22,475 nt of DNA from Pleurotus ostreatus/Saccharomyces cerevisiae fusant (lineage: Eukaryota; Opisthokonta), in assembly GCA_024196135.1 (NCBI GenBank), contig JAMQCK010000450.1, positions 1 to 22,475 of the forward strand, in the 5' to 3' direction. Below are positions 17,078-22,475 of this stretch, piece after piece. Position 1 is the stretch's first letter; every line of letters begins with the position of its first letter. The position numbers and the translations under genes are program-made. Under the pieces are notes generated by a model, which had not been told where the DNA came from, searched no databases, and saw only the letters and a list, made by a program, of their open reading frames with translations.

Positions 17078-18428
17078 GGAGAGGCTCATCTCGGATTCTT
17101 TCGCGACGAACAGCACGCCCAAGGGATTCCGCAGGAAGAACATGAACTTTATGAAGCTATTCACATTGTATACTATGGGGCATGGGATGGGGACGACGAC
17201 TACGATGACAACACAACGGCTAGCGTACGCAGAACAATAACTATGACATGACCTTGCCGAGCTACCGAGGCGAACAGTCCTCAGACCTGCGAAGCTTCGT
17301 CGGACGGCTGCGTCCGAATCCTGGGAGAGCCATCTTTGCAAGGTTCGTGAAATCTTGCATTGACGGAGCGAATGAGGAAAGTCTTCACGCCGCAAACTTG
17401 GCGTCAAGCAGGACCGCAGGTCAGCGGGTCATAGCCGTGTACATGGTTGGCCGCGCGACCAGCCTTGGCTAGCTGCGAGCTCCACAGAAATGGGGTCCGG
17501 TCGTTAAGTCGAGGCGACGGCCATACCGCGCAGGGCTACGGCCATACAGAGTCGGCGCTACGCACATACGATGAAGAGTGCCGCTGAGTTGGAAAACTCG
17601 GGGTGAATTCGAGAAATCAGGGGAAGCGCCCATGAGAAGCGTGCGTGATGTGAACGATAGGAAGGAGGGCCCAGATCGAGGCGTCGTTCTTGATTTCGCA
17701 ACTGACGTGGTGGGAAGCGCGCGAGAAGGACGAGGTGCGATGGGGGGATCTCGCCGGAGGCTAGCCTTCGTGGGAGAGAGTGCGTCTCTTTCGCCGGGTC
17801 GGAGTTGGACATTGTCGAGCGCATAGAGTAGATCGTCCTCGCTAGGAAGGGAAAGTATGAGCGCTACGAGCGTAGGCAGGCTCGGGGCCCCAGCCACCCC
17901 TACAAAGAGCTGAGGGGAAGTCGGGGATCAGGGATCTGGGGAATGAACGTTTCTTGAGAAGCCTTGGGCAGGCACGGGCGGTCATTGGGCCACAATGAAT
18001 GATGGCCGAGTTTGGGAAGCAAAGGACGTTCGTGGGAAGGGATAACCGAACTCGTAGCAACCGGCCACGCGGGCCGGCGATAATCACAGGCTTGTCCGCA
18101 ACGTCCATGATCGCTGCACATGCTTCTCAGTTTCCCCCTTCAGACGCGCGCATACAACAAACAGTCTAATCTCCCAAATCACCTTCTGCGCCCGCAACTC
18201 TCTTCGTCAAAAAGCCCTATGACCCTGGCGATGGCTCGCGCATCCGACACGGACTCTATCTTAAGGAGCCCCTGCGCGTCATGCTGCGTGCTCCTTGGAC
18301 GCATTGAGGGCTTGGGAGGGGCATTCTTATTTCTCCGTCCTGCTCCACCATACATCTTGCGCATGCGCTTGTTTCTGGGCCGCATGGGTGCGTCGACGAC
18401 GACTGGCAGAGAACAGGCTTCGGTCGAA
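17078..18428. other. Intergenic stretch between the amylases
   Basis: No gene is recognised with confidence. The best candidate is on the minus strand: an open frame from about 17890 to 17469 without an ATG, containing LPSEDDLLYALDNVQLRPGE and SPTKASLRRDPPI, which follows a pyrimidine tract and acceptor-like cttcctag. An ATG at 18108 (MDVADKPVIIAGPRGRLLR) could begin an upstream exon, but I found no clean junction. It may be a lineage-specific gene or a decayed one. Confidence 0.4.
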
Positions 18429-18445
18429 CGGTGGCGCAATCACCG
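18429..18445. promoter_or_regulatory. CGG-N11-CCG inverted motif in the second amylase promoter
   Basis: CGGTG and CACCG form a perfect inverted repeat, giving CGG-N11-CCG, the spacing bound by Gal4-type Zn2Cys6 dimers. It lies about 70 bp before the TATA box. The CGG-N8-CGG arrangement of the first amylase is not found here. Functional meaning is speculative. Confidence 0.25.
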
Positions 18446-18516
18446 ACGTCTGGTTCGGCTGCCTCCCATTTGACCTCCCCCTTGGACTCGGTCCCGTGAG
18501 CGAGACCGCGCGTTGG

Positions 18517-18524
18517 TATAAAAT
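18517..18524 (+). promoter_or_regulatory. TATA box of the second amylase
   Basis: tataaaat lies about 78 bp before the ATG at 18595, matching the spacing of the first amylase. Confidence 0.75.
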
Positions 18525-18594
18525 GCGTAGATATCCTGCCTGACAATCCATCACCCTCGGCGCATCCGTCCCTACCTCCCCGTCCACCTCCCCA

Positions 18595-20555
18595 ATGTCA
18601 CCTCTGTCCCTTCGCTCGGCTTTGCTCGCGTCCGCCTTGGTAGGCGCTCGCGCTTTGCCTGCGCCTCTCGGTGCTCGCGCACCCTCGTCCGACAAGAAGG
18701 TCATCATCCAGATTTTTGAGTGGAACTGGGACAGCATCGCGCAGGAGTGCACAGACTTCATCGGTCCCGCGGGCTACGGCTTCGTACAAGGTGAGCAGAC
18801 TATTCGCTTCGCCCTCGATTAGTGCTCACGCAGGTCTCCAGTCAGCCCGCCTCAGGAGACCATCTCCGGCGACCAGTGGTGGACCGACTATCAGCCCGTC
18901 TCTTACATCCTCCAGGGCAAGCGCGGCGACCGCGACGGCTTTGCGGCGTAGGCATCATTTCCACCTCCCTTTCGTGCTCGATAGCGACTTACGACGGCGC
19001 AGCATGGTCGAGGCGTGTCACGACGCAGGCGTGGGCGTTATCGCTGGTGCGTGCTCATGATCGTCGTCGTGCCACCGCCGCACGCGCTGACGCGACGCCG
19101 CCGCAGACACCATCTGGAACCACATGGCGGGCGTGGACTCGGGCACTGGGACTGCGGGCAGCAGCTTCACGCACTACGACTACCCGGGCATCTACCAGAC
19201 GCAGGACTTCCATCACTGCGGGCTCGAGTCGGGCGACGATATCGTGAACTACTCGAACCGCGAGGAGGTACAGACGTGCGAGCTGGTCAACCTTGCGGAG
19301 TGAGTCGTGTCTCGTGCTCCGGCGATTGGCGTTGCTGACGTGCTCTCCAGTCTCGCGACCGACACCGACTACGTTCGCGGCAAGCTCGCGGACTACGCCA
19401 ACGACCTCATATCGCTCGGTGTGGACGGTCTTCGTCTTGATGCCTCCAAGCGTGAGTCATGCTTAAGGATCCGCGCGGACCAGGGACTCACGTGTTTGCA
19501 GACATCCCGACGGACGACATTGCGGCCATCATCAGCAGGCTCAACTCGTCGGTTTACATCACCCAGGAGGTCATCTACGGCGACGGCGAACCCATCACTC
19601 CGGCCGAGTATGTCCAAAATGGTATGCGCCTTTTCTTCGTCGATGAAGGTTATATTCTAACAGGACCGACTATCAGGCGACGTCCAGGAATTCCGCTACA
19701 CCCATACTATCCGGGACGCCTTCAACAACAACGCGCTCGACCAGCTGCAGGATCTCGACTCCAAGGGTGAGCAGACTGATACCTGTCAGACTTTGCGTAG
19801 TGATGTCTCGTCCAGGCTGGGTCGCTGGTTCTACAGCAAACGTTTTCGTCGCTAACCACGACACTGAGCGCGTGAGTATCAACGCCCATCACCGCATGTA
19901 TTGGGCGCTCACACACAACCCACCCAGGGCGGTGACTCCCTCAACTACAACTCCCCCAACAACATCTACACCACCGCGATGATCTTCTCGCTCGCGCACC
20001 CCTACGGCACCCCGTCCATCCTCTCCTCCTTCGAGTTCTCCAACTCGGACGACGGCGCGCCCAACGGCAACGCCGGCACGTGCTCCGACGACGGCGGCGC
20101 GAGCGGCTGGATCTGCCAGCACCGCTGGCCCGCGGTCCGCAACATGGTCGCCTTCCGCAACGAGGTCGGCGACGCGGAGCTTACCGACTGGGTCAGCCCG
20201 CAGGGCTCGCAGATCGCTTTCGGACGCGGTGAGTGGGAGTGGGGGGTGTTTGTTGAAGAGGCGCAGGGACTGACGGATGCATGCAGGCTCGGCCGGCTTC
20301 GTTGCCATCAACAATGCGGACTCGGAGTGGTCGACGACTTTCTCGACTTTGCTTGCTGACGGCTCCTACTGCGATGTCATTAGCGGCGACGCGTCCGACG
20401 GCTCCTGCTCGGGTAATACGTGAGTATTGCTCCTTCTGCTTCTCATCGACCAGCGCCTGATCAGGCCGATTAGCATCACCGTTTCCGGCGGCTCCTTCGA
20501 TGCTACCGTCCCTGCGCGCAGTGCCCTTGCTATCCACACGGGCGCGACGGCGTAA
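18595..20555 (+). CDS. Secreted alpha-amylase, GH13 (second tandem copy)
   Basis: Eleven exons join in frame: 18595-18790, 18842-18947, 19003-19046, 19107-19299, 19351-19451, 19502-19621, 19677-19766, 19816-19871, 19928-20228, 20287-20419 and 20474-20555, giving 473 residues. A signal peptide covers about residues 1-20. GH13 motifs are complete: DTIWNH (D116, N120, H121), GLRLDASKH (nucleophile D210), acid/base E236 in ITQEV, and VANHD (D299). The spacing between catalytic residues equals that of the first copy. It is expected to hydrolyse extracellular starch. Ten introns (49-60 nt) sit at the same positions as in the first copy, so the pair arose by duplication of an intron-containing gene, but the mature proteins have clearly diverged (for example [15 protein letters not shown] against [15 protein letters not shown]). 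No starch-binding module is present. It converges on the NLR-like gene, with 213 bp between stop codons. Confidence 0.96.
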
Positions 20556-20768
20556 AAGCAATATCTTTATTCGAAAATTTATGCGTGGACAAAGTCCCTC
20601 TCAATTCCCTTGTACTCCTCCAAAAGCGTGTACTTTATGTATACCTGCTATACTGTGTTGTATGTATCGTGCAAATATAAACGTTACTTCCTACGCCATT
20701 GGCATGTGCAGAGCTACTCCAGGACCCTAGTACCAAGCAAGTCTGCCGCGCATCCTCCCGTCAAGGAC

Positions 20769-22475
20769 TCAGAGTAAGCCAAGGATGTCATTGCATGTGA
20801 AGCGAAGATTGCGGATTATCTGCATTTGGCTGGGTCGGGTCTTGGCCTGTTCCACCCAGTCGCTGAAGTCGCTTTCTCCGAGTCTTGGCGCTTCGCCATG
20901 TACATCGCGAGCCTTTGGGTCGGCTCCAGAAGCAATCAGTGCGCGAGCGATGTCCAGTCGGCGTCGGGAGCCCACACCGCCGGAACGTGGTGCCCCGTCT
21001 GCGCTCAGAACGGCTGTCTCGCTCATGACGAAGTGAAGGGGCGTCTGCCCGGCATTGGTACGTGCATCGATGTGGGCGCCCAGTCCGAGGAGCATCAATA
21101 TGAGCCCGAGGGAGCCAGCTCGCACGGCTAGGTGGAGAGGGGTGAGCCCGGCAGCATCTCGTGCGTTTACATCTGCGCCCATGCAGAGGAGCGTCTGTAC
21201 AGTTTCCACGTCGGCCCTGCTGCATGCGAAATGGATGGCAGCCTGCGACTGCGCATCGCGGGCGTTGGGATCGGCACCGTAGACGAGGAGTTTCTCTACG
21301 ACTTCGGCGCGACCGAGCCAGGCAGCGTGGTGCAGTGGCATGAGACCGATCTCGGTACGGGCATCGACACACGCGCCGTGATCCAAGAGGAAGTCAACCA
21401 CGGCGGAGGTTCCGGCATTCGCCGCGTAGTGGAGGGCCGTATTCCCAGACTCGTCGCACCCGTCTACGTCTGCGCCGAGCTCGTCGACAAGAAGTCGCAT
21501 CAGTGCGATATGGTCGATTGTGGCGAGGACTCTGAGTGCTAGATTGAGGACTTCCTGTCCCTCAACGTCGTTGAAGACGCTGACTACATCCTGCGCGAGG
21601 GTTGAATACTCCTCATCCCCCGCCTTTGCGATGTAGAGGACCCAGGTGAAGGTGAGATGATGGCGCTCTTCACGTTGACCCAGGTCGGACAGAGGAATGT
21701 GATTCGACCTGATGAATGCGAGACCCGTTCGTGCCATGAGTGAAAACGCCAGCGTATGGTCTAGGCAAAAGCTGGAATCTGACGGAAGCCCTAGAAGATA
21801 GTCTCTGACAGATGCATGAGATAGGCGGACAATGCCATCCTGGACAGTTATCAAGGTAGAGCCAATAAGGGCGAGCACACTATCCTCGGAGGACGGGGAC
21901 AAATCAGGGTCGAAGATGGGCATGCCGTCGGAGTAGTCGAAAGAGAGCAGTTGCGCGAAATCGGACATCGCGAGCGGTTTGACTGTGTAGAGCAGCCACA
22001 GCAGCAGTCGGCGGACATCCGCGCGATCTTCTGGGTCAACAGCGTCGAGACATCGCTTGTACAGTTCACCAAGCGTCTTGGGAAGCGATCTCAGGCGCTG
22101 TCGAACCTTACTCGGAATTCCTGCTATTCTTGCCAGCTCACGTATCTGGATCACCGTCCATCTGAAGCTGAACCAAGAATTTGTCAGTCCTGCTACGAGC
22201 TTGGCGATCGCGCTTACTGACTTTCCCTCCGCCCCCAACTGAAGAGCGTCATTGACGAGACCGACTTCCTTGACCTTGCTCAGCGTGCCGCCCTCGGACA
22301 GAGCACGACGCAGGAGTATATCGATGTCACGAGATACGAGTTCCTCGGACATGAGAACGGGCGTGTCGCAGAGATCGCTGAGGCGTTGACGAAAGAGGAC
22401 TTCGGTGCGACTAGAGACCAGCAACGATGTGTTCCGTTTGAAGCGAAGATGGCACATGAACTCGATGATATCCTG
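20769..22475 (-). CDS. NLR-like protein with ankyrin repeats (3' part, cut by window edge)
   Basis: The frame is open from the window edge to a TGA at 20769, so the N-terminus lies outside; the visible part is about 568 residues. Numbering from the methionine at 22457, residues about 124-225 (LPKTLGELYKRCL...LLWLLYTVKPLAMSDFAQLL...VRLSHASVRDYLLG) match the winged-helix-like region that follows the NTPase domain in fungal NACHT/STAND proteins. The preceding LVAGLTNSWFSFRWTVIQI fits the usual end of the NACHT part. Five ankyrin repeats follow (about 335-368, 369-400, 401-433, 434-466 and 467-517), with TALHYAANAG, PLHHAAWLGR, IHFACSRADV, TPLHLAVRAG and TPLHFVMSET cores. The fifth has an insertion before RRRLDIARALIASGADP. 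Such proteins are proposed fungal innate-immunity or self/non-self receptors. The P-loop is not visible here, so the NTPase is inferred. The repeats are diverged rather than near-identical. Confidence 0.88.
   Translation of the reverse strand, partial: QDIIEFMCHLRFKRNTSLLVSSRTEVLFRQRLSDLCDTPVLMSEELVSRDIDILLRRALSEGGTLSKVKEVGLVNDALQLGAEGKSVSAIAKLVAGLTNSWFSFRWTVIQIRELARIAGIPSKVRQRLRSLPKTLGELYKRCLDAVDPEDRADVRRLLLWLLYTVKPLAMSDFAQLLSFDYSDGMPIFDPDLSPSSEDSVLALIGSTLITVQDGIVRLSHASVRDYLLGLPSDSSFCLDHTLAFSLMARTGLAFIRSNHIPLSDLGQREERHHLTFTWVLYIAKAGDEEYSTLAQDVVSVFNDVEGQEVLNLALRVLATIDHIALMRLLVDELGADVDGCDESGNTALHYAANAGTSAVVDFLLDHGACVDARTEIGLMPLHHAAWLGRAEVVEKLLVYGADPNARDAQSQAAIHFACSRADVETVQTLLCMGADVNARDAAGLTPLHLAVRAGSLGLILMLLGLGAHIDARTNAGQTPLHFVMSETAVLSADGAPRSGGVGSRRRLDIARALIASGADPKARDVHGEAPRLGESDFSDWVEQAKTRPSQMQIIRNLRFTCNDILGLL

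Noticed and set aside
16397..17407. Minus-strand open frame of 336 residues antisense to the first amylase
   Set aside because: Lies antisense to confirmed amylase exons and the purine-rich intron array; no start context or domain.

Overview
The window is nuclear DNA from a filamentous fungus, almost certainly a basidiomycete of the mushroom/polypore group (Agaricomycetes). The evidence is GC-rich DNA, genes broken by many 40-100 nt introns with GT(GC)...AG borders, and several gene types typical of that group: a seven-helix membrane protein of an expanded uncharacterised family, an F-box-like protein, bacterial-type GH13 alpha-amylases, and an NLR-like ankyrin protein. Coding exons were assembled by eye from splice signals, reading phase and family conservation; no transcript data were available.

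Layout. Positions 1-3170 hold no convincing gene. They are a chain of short, mutually different minisatellites and strand-biased pyrimidine or purine tracts. From 3164 to 4688 (minus) lies a nine-exon seven-helix membrane protein gene whose 3' end runs into the last minisatellite. A five-exon ASCC1/AKAP7-like 2H phosphoesterase gene occupies 5652-7678 (minus), followed by an F-box gene at 8313-9485 (minus). Next is a compact housekeeping block: the exosome subunit Rrp45 (10398-11536, minus) and the zinc protein Trm112 (11846-12378, plus), transcribed divergently from a 309 bp shared promoter. An unrecognised protein follows at 12584-13414 (minus), tail to tail with TRM112.

The right part carries two tandem, same-strand, secreted alpha-amylase paralogues (14617-17077 and 18595-20555). 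Each has a TATA box about 80 bp before its ATG and all four GH13 catalytic motifs. Ten introns share positions; the first copy has one extra intron made largely of a 21 bp tandem repeat. Converging on the second amylase, and cut by the window edge, is the 3' part of an NLR-like gene (winged-helix-like region plus ankyrin repeats, 20769-22475, minus).

Functionally, RRP45 and TRM112 both serve RNA and ribosome maturation, which fits co-regulation from a shared promoter. The amylases form a starch-degrading tandem pair. I see no complete novel multi-gene system. The most unusual signals are the minisatellite chain, the minisatellite-filled introns of the first amylase, the two GC-AG introns of the membrane protein gene, and the inverted repeat in the RRP45/TRM112 promoter.
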